DNA of 64,000 nt from Helicostylum pulchrum (taxonomy: Eukaryota; Mucoromycota; Mucoromycetes; Mucorales; Mucoraceae). Each line of letters starts with the position of its first letter. The first letter of the stretch is position 1. The position numbers and the translations under genes are program-made. Positions 36,561 through 45,795 of this stretch are shown piece by piece. The stretch is from contig JAIXMO010000040.1 of assembly GCA_025677825.1 (NCBI GenBank), positions 1 through 64,000 of the forward strand, given 5' to 3'. The notes below the pieces were generated by a model, which saw nothing but the letters and a program-made list of their open reading frames with translations, was not told where the DNA came from and ran no database searches.

Positions 36561-37506
36561 ATGAAGATTATTCCTATTCCTGCTCTTGAAGATAACTATT
36601 CTTATATTCTCATTGATGAAAAAACAAAGGAAGCAGCCGTCATTGATCCAGTGGAACCAATTAAAATTTTGAATGTCATTAGTCAAACTGGAGCAAAGTT
36701 ATCCAGGTACACACACACACATATGCAATCCTTTTTTTATATACTGTAACACTAACCTTTTTTTAAAAAAAGCGTATTTGCTACACATCATCATTGGGAT
36801 CACTCTGGTGGAAATATTGAACTAGTAGCAAAGAAACCCGGATTAGCTGTATACGGAGCAGATGCTCGTATTCCCGAAATTAATTATGTATGTAAAGATA
36901 GGGAAGAATTTAAATTAGGTTCATTGGATATTACCCCACTTCATACGCCTTGTCATACAAAAGGTCATGTATGTTATTACGTTGTAGATCCCAACACTGG
37001 TGAAAGAGCCGTCTTTACAGGAGAGTACGTATATACACGCACCCATATATTTATTCCTTACACCTTTTTACTAAACAAATCGTTATTATATAGTACTTTA
37101 TTTATTGGTGGTATCGGTAAATTCTTTGAGGGAGATGCTCGTGACATGTATCGTATTTTGTTTCATGTTATTACAAAATTACCTGATGATACTTGGGTCT
37201 ATTGTGGGCATGAATACACAAAGAATAATTTAAAGGTAAATGTCTAGTTTTTATTTATTTATTTATTTATCTATTAACACGTATAAATAGTTTGCCTTGT
37301 CAATTGATCCACACAATGAAAATTTACAAGCAAAATGGGGTTGGTGTCAAGATAAATCGATTACTGTTCCTTCCACAATTGGACAAGAAAAATTATATAA
37401 TCCATTCTTAAGAGTAAACGAACAATCACTGCAGCACGTTGTAGGTAAAAGTGATCCTGTTGAAGTACTTCATACTTTAAGAGAAATGAAAAATGCTTAC
37501 ATATAA
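36561..37506 (+). CDS. GLO2: Hydroxyacylglutathione hydrolase (glyoxalase II)
   Basis: Hydrolyses S-D-lactoylglutathione to D-lactate and glutathione, the second step of methylglyoxal detoxification. It is a metallo-beta-lactamase-fold enzyme with two metals. Exons are 36561-36706, 36773-37024, 37094-37235 and 37291-37506; 251 residues. Metal ligands are visible in THHHWDHSGGN, HTPCHTKGHV, FTGDTLFIGGIGKFFEG and VYCGHEYTKNNLKFA. The C-terminal helical part ends PVEVLHTLREMK, the substrate-binding region. No targeting signal precedes MKIIPIPALEDNYSYILID, so the product is probably cytosolic. Confidence 0.95.
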
Positions 37507-37564
37507 AATAAAATAAAAACCTCTTTTCCCCCTTTTTTTTAATATAAAATAGAATAAAAAATTC

Positions 37565-38155
37565 TTATCGTTGTTGTTGTCTTAGAATATCTAGTGACTT
37601 TTCAATCATCTTGGTGATATTATAAAATGATTCAATACGTTCTATATCACACACATTCTTTCGTACATCTTCTATATCCAATATCGCCACTTGCACTTTT
37701 TGACTAGATTGTCTCAACTTTTTTTTAGTCTCTACAATACGTGGTACTTTACGATGAATATGGTCTGATATTCTATAAAATCCTAACGAACAATCGTTTA
37801 ACGACATATAAAGTACTTGAGAAAATCCTTGAATAGCTATTTTTAAAAAAAAAAGTTTAATAAAAAAAGTTTTTTTTTTTTAGGTAACCTTTGGGTCGCC
37901 CCGCTCCTCACCATGGCTTATCTTATCTCTTTGACGACGCCTCTTCTTATCTTCTTGTTCACTAGAATTGGCTAATAAAGTTAGGCTAGAGTTTGAAGCT
38001 CTTTTTGCATATAACGATAGCTGGTCAAACGATAAAGTTGACCAAGAAGGTGAGTGAACTTGTGTCGAAGAAGCGTTTGATCGAATAGAAGCAGGTCCTT
38101 TCTTTTGTTGAGACCAAGAAGATGGAATGAGTACCGACAAGGGTCGTGATGACAT
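37565..38155 (-). CDS. BORCS8-like protein (BORC/BLOC-1-related adaptor subunit)
   Basis: Two exons, 37912-38155 and 37565-37836; 171 residues with closed phase (donor CATG|GTGAGG, acceptor ATAG). The first 80 residues are Ser-rich and basic (KKRRRQRDK), with no recognised domain. The second half resembles animal BORCS8 (MEF2BNB): DCSLGFYRISDHIHRKVPRI, then KKKLRQSSQKVQVAILDIED, and a final heptad region (YNITKMIEKSLDILRQQ). The matching animal pattern is Pro/Ser-LALYRLQEHVRRSLP. BORC links lysosomes to kinesin through Arl8. Assignment rests on this one conserved block, so it is probable rather than certain. The gene faces GLO2 tail to tail with 58 bp between. Confidence 0.65.
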
Positions 38156-38246
38156 TTGTAACAGAGAAAAACCACACAAAAAAAAAAAAAAAAAAAAAAA
38201 AAGTGTAAATAAAATTTTATTTTATTTTTAATGCTCACACACGTGA

Positions 38247-39138
38247 TTATAAACTAGACCATGAATAAGGATCTGTTCTTATTTTATCCAAATCTAAAAT
38301 ATGTTGAGCAGTTTCCCAATTATAACTTCTTCTTTCCTCTACATCTTTATCAAAATGATGACCGCATAATTGTAAAACCTCTTGCGGTGTTACCGTTTTA
38401 CCAGACATCTTTTTAAACACAATTTTACTAAATGCAAAACAAGCAATTACATCTTCTTCTCCTTCCTCTCCTCCCTTCATAATAAATCGGTGTTGAAGGA
38501 ACAACCATTTATCATTCCAAGTATAAATACGTGTCTGAACAGTATACTGCGCAAATGGAAGAATCTCTTTACGGAACAGTGTCACCACTCCTCCGCTGTG
38601 ACCAAAAATATGGTGGTCCGGTTCCATCATCACACGAGGAAAGATTGTGTATAGTAAATGAATTCGGCTAAAGTCAAGTATCTTATTATACATACTGTAA
38701 ACAAAAATGTATTAGCGCTGGGAATTATAAGCGTCATTTCTCACGTTACCCATTATTCTAAAACAATGTTAAAAACTATGAATAATACGTTTATATACAT
38801 AACCAAAAAACACACACATACCATATGTTGGTTGTAATCAATATCATCCAAGTAACAACGATGATTTTGTGATATAATAGAAAACAAGGCTTAAGCAAAA
38901 AAAAAAAGAAAGAAAGAAAAGGTTTAAGTTATTTGTTTTGGTTGCACTTTATAATAAAGTTTTGTTGTTGTACTGTACGATCAGGTTTCATCTGGTTTTC
39001 CTTGGCTCGCTTTATTAAAGCTCGTAATAAAAACCACGACCTTACCGTATACGCAAACGGTAAAGACTTTAAATGTGCTGTTAGTAATAATCCCACAGGT
39101 ATTCCAATAGCAAGCGCTTTCGTTGGTATCTTCTTCAT
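38247..39138 (-). CDS. THEM6-like hotdog thioesterase with N-terminal membrane anchor
   Basis: Four exons: 38979-39138, 38822-38889, an 8-base microexon 38750-38757, and 38247-38694; 227 residues. Residues 1-35 include a hydrophobic stretch (ALAIGIPVGLLLTAH). The joined exons then give the hotdog signature CYLDDIDYNQHMNNGMY, where the Asp and HMNN are the family's hallmark; the NN/G part comes from the microexon AATAATGG. The rest shows VTLFRKEILPFAQYTVQTRI and WNDKWLFLQHRFI, as in THEM6 and related acyl-CoA thioesterase-like proteins. The second exon boundary (C|GTACAG donor) was chosen by phase. Substrate unknown. A broken duplicate of its 5' half lies at 41112-41385. Confidence 0.78.
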
Positions 39139-39558
39139 ACTTTTTTTTTATATTACAAAAGAGACAAAGAAAGAAAAAAAAAAAGAGAGATGGAAATAAA
39201 CAATTTATTCCTAGAAAGGGGCAGCATATTTTTTTCTTGAGATCCAACTTTGTCACTCTCATTGGTTAAAAAAAAAAAAATTGTCCGTGGCATTGATAAA
39301 TGAAGTTAAATTGGGGAGCCTCACCATGTAAAACTAGTGGAACTAGATATTATTATAAGAGATATAAAGACCAAGGTATATTTAATTTTGGGATTATAAT
39401 AGATAAATATATAGTAGTCTGATAGAATAATAGTTTTATTTTATTTCTGGTAGTAAAAGGATCGAATACTTTCTACAGTCGAGTATCGAGTACATAGATT
39501 ATTTTTGTGAGCTTGTTCGAAGCCATTCTTCCAGTTAGTTCTTCCAATGGCCCTCCTT
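39139..39558. other. Intergenic region upstream of the thioesterase gene
   Basis: Short AT-rich region with A runs. Frames on both strands here overlap each other and the thioesterase start and are rejected. Confidence 0.4.
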
Positions 39559-40360
39559 TCAATACTTTAAAATAAAAGCAAGGTATTTTTGGGCGGGGGA
39601 ATCATTTTGAGGCTCTTCTTTCAAAGTAAAGGCTGGTAATTCTTCTAGCGAGTCATCAGATTCAAGAAGATCTACATATTTCCTTTTTGCTAACCCCATT
39701 AAACTCCAACGTACGACTGAAGATGTTTTTGGTAATTGAACTATCAGGACCATTTTCGAGCGAATCTTTAGCTTTATGCAAAAGTTTGATATTGTTGGAA
39801 CAAATGACATCAATAATATCAGTTTGTAAATCCTTGTTCACAATCATTTTCTTTTTCGACATTGTCTTTTGATAGCTTGTATAACATCTGAATGGCAGGG
39901 CGATTAGGGTGGGAGTGGCCAAACAGAGTTGTTGGTTGTTTCAATAAGAAAGTAAATAAAGCCAACAAAGGCGATATCAGATTCCTCAACAAGGAAACAT
40001 AATTCTGCCTAAAAATCACAATTGCGTAATGTTTGCATCCATGGCTTAGACTCGATGGATGTAAACCTATCAATGAGGTTTGAGGGAGACATTTCACTAA
40101 CGCAGAAAACCAGTATTAGAGGACATTGATTATATAATAGGAAAGTATTTTGAGAGTAACTCACAAGCCGAAGGAAATTTTAGGCAATAACCGGTCTGTG
40201 ACGCCCTTAGATGTTCTGGGCCGCACGCGCGCTGCACCGATGAAATCAGCGAGATTACAAGATCAATTACGCTTGGGGGTCTAAGGATCTGTTTGCTGAT
40301 GCGATTTTTATCTGGAAGTAGGTAATTGTATACTTTGAATGTCAGGAGCTCATCTTGCAC
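39559..40360 (-). pseudogene. Decayed gene of unknown family
   Basis: The minus strand shows three coding-like blocks in different frames: KVYNYLLPDKNRISKQILRP with VQRACGPEHLRAS (40130-40360), then SLLRNLISPLLALFTFLLKQ with FGHSHPNRPAIQMLYKLSKD (39860-40060), then KDLQTDIIDVICSNNIKLLH (39700-39860). An acidic C-terminal piece ends in SPAQKYLAFILKY (39559-39700). Stops and frame changes separate the blocks and only some borders offer splice sites. It is probably one gene that has decayed. I cannot name the family. Confidence 0.4.
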
Positions 40361-40799
40361 TACGGAATAAGCACAAAATGTAAGAAATAAAGGCAGAAGA
40401 AGAAAAATGTTACCACTGAATATTACTTACCTACTCTTTCGTTTTATTTGTTTATTGTAGTTGAATAACAAAGTACTACTACGGGACAAGTACGACAAAT
40501 AAGAAACAAAGGCAAAAGGATCAATTATTGGCACTGAGAGGCCGGAACAGTAAATTTATAAAGAAAAATAGAGTATTACTTACTTTGCTTTTGGAGTGTA
40601 GGGTTATGATGGACAAAATAAAAAAAAGAGGGAATTCTTGGCACATGCTCTATTTACACGTTTAGAAAGAAAGCGTGGCATATTGCTTTTTTACTTACCA
40701 AAAAAAAAAAAGGGCAGTCTGATATCTGCACGGTATCACAGTTGGGTGGACCACATTTGAACGTTCATAACAAGCGTATCAAGAGTTTCCCTTAGTTTA
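40361..40799. other. Intergenic region, no gene seen
   Basis: No supported ORF. The segment repeats the motif ACAAGTACGACAAATAAGAAA-like twice in diverged form, which hints at old local duplication, but nothing more can be said. Confidence 0.3.
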
Positions 40800-40960
40800 T
40801 TACATTTCGTCAAGTTGAAGTTCAGAATAAAGTCGAGTGATTAATTTTGCTATTTTGGTGAGATTGACCGATACGAGGAAAAAAGATAAAGCTAGCATCA
40901 TAAACGCATTTACGAACAAATGTCCAATCATTTTTCCGTTAGGACCGACCCCGCTCATTG

Positions 40961-41031
40961 TATCCGTTGTATCCGTTGTATCCGTGTAGGCGTTGTAGGC
41001 GTTGTTAGCGTTGTAGACGTTGTAGGCGTTG
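40961..41031. repeat. 9-bp minisatellite
   Basis: Eight tandem units of the form TAKCCGTTG/TAGGCGTTG (one unit is 8 bp): two TATCCGTTG, a shortened TATCCGTG, then TAGGCGTTG, TAGGCGTTG, TTAGCGTTG, TAGACGTTG and TAGGCGTTG. On the minus strand it would code an Asn/Ala/Tyr and Thr/Asp repeat. An 80-codon minus frame (40800-41042) includes it and continues into a hydrophobic stretch, but I see no support for that frame as a gene. Confidence 0.75.
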
Positions 41032-41111
41032 TATTTATGCAAATTTATTTTTTTATTTCCCCCAAAATGGTTTTCACTAAATCCTTAAATTGGCAGTGGA
41101 GCCACTGTATA

Positions 41112-41385
41112 AGTAATATCATCCAAATAACAACGATGATTTTATAATAGCTAATAGAAAACAAGGGTTTAGTTATTTGTTATTGTTACAATTTATATTG
41201 TGGCACGTACGATCAGGTTTCATCTGATTTTTCTTAGCTCGCTTACTTATTATAAAAGCTCTTAATAAAAATGTATAAGAAAGAGGGTAAAATATTTTAA
41301 ATGAGTCATTAATTATAACTCGAGGGATATTACGCTAATAGCAAAGTGCTTTAGTTGGTATATATTCTTTATACTTTTATTAAAG
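41112..41385 (-). pseudogene. Duplicated, broken 5' half of the THEM6-like gene
   Basis: The sequence from TAATATCATCCAAATAACAA through ACGATCAGGTTTCATCTG to GTGCTTTAGTTGGTAT matches 38835-39130 in the same order and orientation, with many substitutions and small indels. The segment spans the intron between the first two exons of the thioesterase gene. Several changes destroy the frame, so it is a partial duplicate that has decayed, about 2.2 kb away from its parent. Confidence 0.7.
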
Positions 41386-41419
41386 GAGAATAACAAAAAT
41401 AAATATTATTAATCTTCTA

Positions 41420-43270
41420 TCAACACGCCACTGCACCTTTTGTTACACATTGAATTTTAGCAATAACATTATTATTTCCGCAGGTTAAAACAATCTCGTC
41501 GACATCATAACACAAAATAGAAAGCATACACACCGAGACATTTTTCAGTTGCTGTACGACACCAAAAGTCACTGGCACAAAACAATAGCCGCCATTATTA
41601 TGCTGAATACTAAAATAAACATCTTGTTTACCGTAATACTTTAGCCTTACAAGCAACTGCCGAAAGACCAATCTTGTATTGACTATGGTTTTAATATCCA
41701 AACAAAACGAACTTAATTGTTTCAAGCGACTTAAATCCAACACGATATCATTATTTTTAATATTTGAAAAGCTGTTATAATGTTCGTCCCCTAATTCTGA
41801 AACGATTTCTTGTACAGCAGGTAAGTACAGAGATAGCAGGTCAAGGATACGATGGGAAAGTGTCATGCCTACAAACTTGATTTTTTTAACTACTTGATGC
41901 AGAGTCATGGAGGTAGGATAGTCAAGTTGTTGATGGGGTCTCCGCGGTGACCCAAATATTTGACAGTTGTTGTTTTCTAGCGTAAATTGTTGCAGATGCG
42001 GGCAATTGGTCAGTGCGTACTTTAGCACCTGACACAGCGTATCTTCGTTTTCCAGCCTAATTGTAAAGTTTAATTGATTAATCACATCAGGTCCCAACAT
42101 GGATCTTTGTTTATCGGGTAAAACCACCTGCGCAACAAAACAATCATCGTCATAAAAGTAGTCTTCGTAATCAAGTCCATACTTGAAATACAGTTGCGAA
42201 TTGTCTGTTACTTTAATCTCGGTTTCGTTGGGGTAAAAATCGTCAAATGTAGCGGTGCAGTATGTGGGACGAGCTCCTTTGATCTTTGACAGTATCTTGT
42301 AAAACTGAGTCATCTTTAACCCACTTGATTCTGGCTCGTATTCTTGTAACGCATGACAAAATGTTATCCGACTGTTTTTTATTTGACTTAGATAAGTAGC
42401 TAAATAAAGTACTGTATCTAGCCCAACCTGATCAATACAATTACGCAAATCAACACGTTGTAAATGCACACATAAAGTATCTAATTGCAGCTGTCTAAAA
42501 CTTGTAATATAATCAATATAGGTTCTAGATAAATCAGGTATATTCAGTTCCAACCGCTTCATATCTTTTGCACACCCTTTTTCCCTTCTATTAATAAAAG
42601 AATCCATTACAAAGTCTTCAATAAAGTATTTAAACTGAACTAATTGAGGACACACAGCTTGAATATCAAATGGTGTCAACTGACTTCCAATGGTTTCATT
42701 ATAAACATCTAAATGGGTCAACTTGGCAAATCCACTCAAGACTTGAACGAACTGAGCATCGCCTTGCTGATCCAACGAGCTGTAAACGGTCTTTAACTTT
42801 GTTATTGAGTGCCTGAAATTATAGCAAGCAGCCAAATTGAGCAAAAAAGAAGCTTCATGCATATCACACGGAATTTGTTCCAATCTTGGCCCGCGTAATG
42901 TATTATTTGCTAAACATTCCATGTAATATAAAAAATGATGACTGGCCGTTGCATCAAATACAATCAAATTTGGTAAATAAATAAACAACTGGACCAATTC
43001 TTGAAGTGTAAAACATTGGTCTTTGGTATCATGGTGTATTTTTAAGTGCTTGATAAAGAAACCGTTTTTAAAGTAGTTGTTGTTGCGAGATTGTTTTAGT
43101 AGTTGTGATTTAATCAAGCGGATATTAGATTCGTTTAAAACTACTTGTTCAAAATAAAGTGGGTGAATTAAGTTGTACCATGACTTGCAAACTTGCATAC
43201 TGTTTTTTAAATTGGATGATTTTAAATTGTGAAATATTACAAGTAATAATTCTGTTGGTATACTTTTCAT
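41420..43270 (-). CDS. F-box protein with leucine-rich C-terminal region
   Basis: Single-exon gene, 616 residues. Residues 1-42 are an F-box: SIPTELLLVIFHNLKSSNLK, then MQVCKSWYNLIHPLYFEQV. The box recruits Skp1 and thus an SCF ubiquitin ligase. The rest has irregular leucine-rich segments (LVQLFIYLPNLIVFDA, KLTHLDVYNETIG, CPHLQQFTLENNN, ILDLLSLYLPAVQEIVSELG) that likely bind the substrate. The F-box and LRR layout is common in large mucoralean F-box families. The target cannot be told. The gene sits inside a repeat-rich region yet is intact. Confidence 0.8.
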   Translation of the reverse strand: MKSIPTELLLVIFHNLKSSNLKNSMQVCKSWYNLIHPLYFEQVVLNESNIRLIKSQLLKQSRNNNYFKNGFFIKHLKIHHDTKDQCFTLQELVQLFIYLPNLIVFDATASHHFLYYMECLANNTLRGPRLEQIPCDMHEASFLLNLAACYNFRHSITKLKTVYSSLDQQGDAQFVQVLSGFAKLTHLDVYNETIGSQLTPFDIQAVCPQLVQFKYFIEDFVMDSFINRREKGCAKDMKRLELNIPDLSRTYIDYITSFRQLQLDTLCVHLQRVDLRNCIDQVGLDTVLYLATYLSQIKNSRITFCHALQEYEPESSGLKMTQFYKILSKIKGARPTYCTATFDDFYPNETEIKVTDNSQLYFKYGLDYEDYFYDDDCFVAQVVLPDKQRSMLGPDVINQLNFTIRLENEDTLCQVLKYALTNCPHLQQFTLENNNCQIFGSPRRPHQQLDYPTSMTLHQVVKKIKFVGMTLSHRILDLLSLYLPAVQEIVSELGDEHYNSFSNIKNNDIVLDLSRLKQLSSFCLDIKTIVNTRLVFRQLLVRLKYYGKQDVYFSIQHNNGGYCFVPVTFGVVQQLKNVSVCMLSILCYDVDEIVLTCGNNNVIAKIQCVTKGAVAC

Positions 43271-43682
43271 TTTGTGCAGGTGTGTATATATGAATAATTA
43301 AAAAAAACGAAAAAAGAAGAAGGAAGAACAAAAAAAAGGAGAATGAAAGGCATCGAAAAAAATAAGGAGAATCGCGTTATTTATATTAGCTTTTTATATG
43401 TATAACAATATACATACAATCGCGAGCCCCCTTCTATCTTTTTAAAAAAGCACCGTTTAACTTTATATTATGCATTAAAAAACAAAGCCTACATTAGAAC
43501 CAATTCTATGCGTTTTTTTTTTTTACTTGAAAAATTAAATAGGACAGAAGAATATGCAGTTTCTATTTTATTGTCTTATATTGAGCATGGAAAATTGCAT
43601 AAAATTCATTATCGAGTCCTACTATTACCCCTGAATTTTGGTGATGGTGATATACTTATTTTTGCGCATAAATAATCAACAG
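43271..43682. other. Intergenic region upstream of the F-box gene
   Basis: 412 bp, AT-rich, with T runs and no ORF accepted. It ends at the foldback element. Confidence 0.4.
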
Positions 43683-43821
43683 CCACAGCCTAATTTTTTC
43701 GGGCCACAGGTAGTGTACATAGGCTATTTGGATCGGACAGCACCTAGGGAACAGCCTTGGGTGACCCGATCCAAATATAGACTATATACACTACCTGTGG
43801 CCCGAAAAATTTAGGCTGTGG
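43683..43821. mobile_element. Foldback element (139 bp, long terminal inverted repeats)
   Basis: Left arm 43683-43736 and right arm 43766-43821 are inverted copies of about 54-56 bp with only a few differences. Both start or end with CCACAGCCTAA / TTAGGCTGTGG, and both contain CGGGCCACAGGTAGTGTA (or its complement). The loop is 29 bp. No coding capacity and no clear target-site duplication at the edges. The layout is that of a foldback MITE; the sequence could also form a very stable RNA hairpin if transcribed. Confidence 0.85.
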
Positions 43822-43949
43822 TGTGGTGAAGTTTGGAGTTATCTGTCGGGAATACAATTATTCCGCTATATATTGAAATCTTTAACATATCTGAAATAAA
43901 ACAACCTTCTTTTCCCTTTCTGTAACTTTTATATTATCTATCAGCTAAC

Positions 43950-44174
43950 TCGTATGAAACGAATAGTAAATATTACATCAGTACATAGACGCCCTATTTT
44001 ATCATATTTTTTTCTCAACACGCGTCTCTTTTCATTTTTTCTTCTTCCCTCTTCACTTATTACTTTTGCTTTTTATATTTACGTTTTCGTTTTGCTTGTT
44101 TTTTGTTTTTTGTACAAACCAATACGGTTCCTCTTAAAGTAACGGTTGTCTTTAAAGGTAAGTGAAAAAGTAAT
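43950..44174 (+). repeat. Recurrent leader module, copy 4
   Basis: Close to copy 2: TAGACGCCCTATTTTATCAT, CTTCACTTATTACTTTTGC, ACGTTTTCGTTTTGCTTG, CCAATACGG and CTTTAAAGGTAAGTGAAAAA occur in the same order. It ends at an ATG at 44175. The segment carries a GTAAGT that could serve as a 5' UTR donor with the TTTCAG acceptor at 44211-44216. Confidence 0.65.
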
Positions 44175-45184
44175 ATGGCACACTTTTTTTTAACTGACTG
44201 TGTACTGGGATTTCAGAGATGCATTTGATGAGTATCTAAAAAATAACAATAGCTCAGTTGATGCTACTATCAGTAAACTGAGTGCTGATCTTCATCATTA
44301 TGACACCAAAGAAGCTCGAACTTGGAAGAAAAATTGGAAAGTAAGTATAAATCTCGCGATAATTGACAACAGCTAAAGTTTATGTTACTTTTCATGAATA
44401 TAGGAGCTCGTCCAAGATTACAGAATAACAAATCCTAGAAAGTTCCCAGAAGTAACGTAAAGTAGTCAAAGTATAACCAAATAGATTTAAACAATTTACA
44501 TAGATTATTATCCTATAGTGCCGCAAATGTTAATGCTGCTCAGTTTAATTATGGAGATCAAGCGGGTAATTTCGACTCTCAATTTACCAGCATAAACATG
44601 AGACAAGGACAACAGCAAAGACACATATTAAAAAACCTCGATTTCAACCCGCCAAATCAACATGATAGATCGATTATCAATGGTTTCGATTTTTCAACCG
44701 CCTTTTACGGATTCCAGTTGGAGCTTCTGAAGCTCAAAAACCTGATTCCCTTGGAATCACACGTTCATCATATCTTGTGACCTATTAAATTAATCAACAG
44801 AGAAATTTAACGCGTTAACTTACGCGCCTATTTATTTTGTAGAGCTGCTTCTCCTCTGTTAAGCCTAATCGTATGCATGCTGATGTAACACTTAGCTTTG
44901 AAGGGAAAACTGGCGATATAACGAATCAACTGAAATCCATATTTATTAAAAACGATGATTTACCTATGGATTTAATAACAAAGGTGGTTCACGTCGTCCA
45001 GGTATGTTTCCGAATTTTAATAGTGTAGTTGTTCATTCATTGATTATCTAACCTGTTTTCATCTTTACAGAAAGTTGCTCAAGAAAAACTATCAAGAGCA
45101 AACGGTGCTTCAGAGCTTTTGTCATGGGAGGACGATTTGTCCCAAAATCAATTTAAAATATTCAAAGCCACCTCTAATCTTTAA
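44175..45184 (+). CDS. Unknown spliced lineage-specific gene (possibly degenerate)
   Basis: Exons with good borders: 44217-44340, 44404-44456, from 44519 on, from 44843 to 45001, and 45071-45184. Products include NSSVDATISKLSADLHHYDT, NAAQFNYGDQAGNFDSQFTS and VTLSFEGKTGDITNQLKSIF. Donors are GTAAGT, GTAAAG and GTATGT; acceptors end in YAG. Two problems remain: the leader ATG is not in frame with the first exon, and the third exon reaches a TGA at 44778 with no obvious donor before it. Either I have missed a junction or the gene is starting to decay. I do not recognise any domain. Confidence 0.4.
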
Positions 45185-45482
45185 AGAAAATTATTTACTA
45201 AAATATAGACGATGCAGGTATTAATTTTTATACATCGTAGGTTATTCAAAGTTCTACGACGCGGAATATCAGGCTAGTAAAATCAGATACTTGAGGAAGA
45301 CGAAGCAAATAGATGGAGATGAGAAGGATGGAATCATCATACACTATCAAAAAAGTACTGCTACCATCCCCTCCCAAGCTTCTAATATGTCACAACTGGC
45401 ATATTTTCTCTTGACAGTAATAATGTCTTTGCAAGTAAGTGCTACTATTACTTTCTCTGTAACCATTGTCAACTGTCATTAA

Positions 45483-45795
45483 TGCATTGCAATAATAGCG
45501 AGCAATTATCATTAACCTCAAAAAACGTATCGCTATCTATGAAGCTATCTTGCAACTCTTGTTTCTTTCCTACGAAGAAACAAACAGTTAGAAAACAAGA
45601 CGGGAAAATAAAAACTGCCGAAGGTGCCGTCGTCTGTATAAATCCTAGCTGTCCCACTAGGATTTGTACAAAAAAAAACTACAGCAAACCGGGACGAAAA
45701 CGGTGCTAACAATATTGGTCTTATTGGCGTCAGCAAAATGATGTCTAGTGATGACCAACCGATTACACCTTTCAGAATTTTCTTCTGAAAGGTGT
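45483..45795 (+). pseudogene. C-terminal remnant of a Fanzor/TnpB-like (OrfB) endonuclease
   Basis: The frame from 45482 carries CNSC at 45551-45562 and, 24 codons on, CINPSC at 45635-45652, a C-x2-C...C-x4-C zinc ribbon. One base out of frame, after an A9 run at about 45669-45677, the sequence reads RDENGANNIGLIG (Asp codon 45693-45695), then SSDDQPITPFRIFF and TGA at 45786-45788. A zinc ribbon followed closely by R-D-x-N-x-A-x-N-I is the C-terminal signature of TnpB and eukaryotic Fanzor RuvC nucleases. I see no RuvC-I or RuvC-II part upstream, so only the tail is left. A hairpin sits over the stop codon. Confidence 0.65.
45765..45795. repeat. Perfect hairpin at the end of the Fanzor/TnpB-like remnant
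   Basis: ACACCTTTCAGAA (45765-45777) and TTCTGAAAGGTGT (45783-45795) are perfect inverted repeats with a 5-base loop. The stop codon of the remnant lies inside the right arm. Such end-proximal hairpins occur at the right ends of TnpB-carrying elements, so this may mark an element boundary (inference). Confidence 0.8.

Noticed and set aside
40800..41042. 80-codon minus frame containing the minisatellite
   Set aside because: The first third is only the 9-bp repeat; no start context or homology to support a gene.
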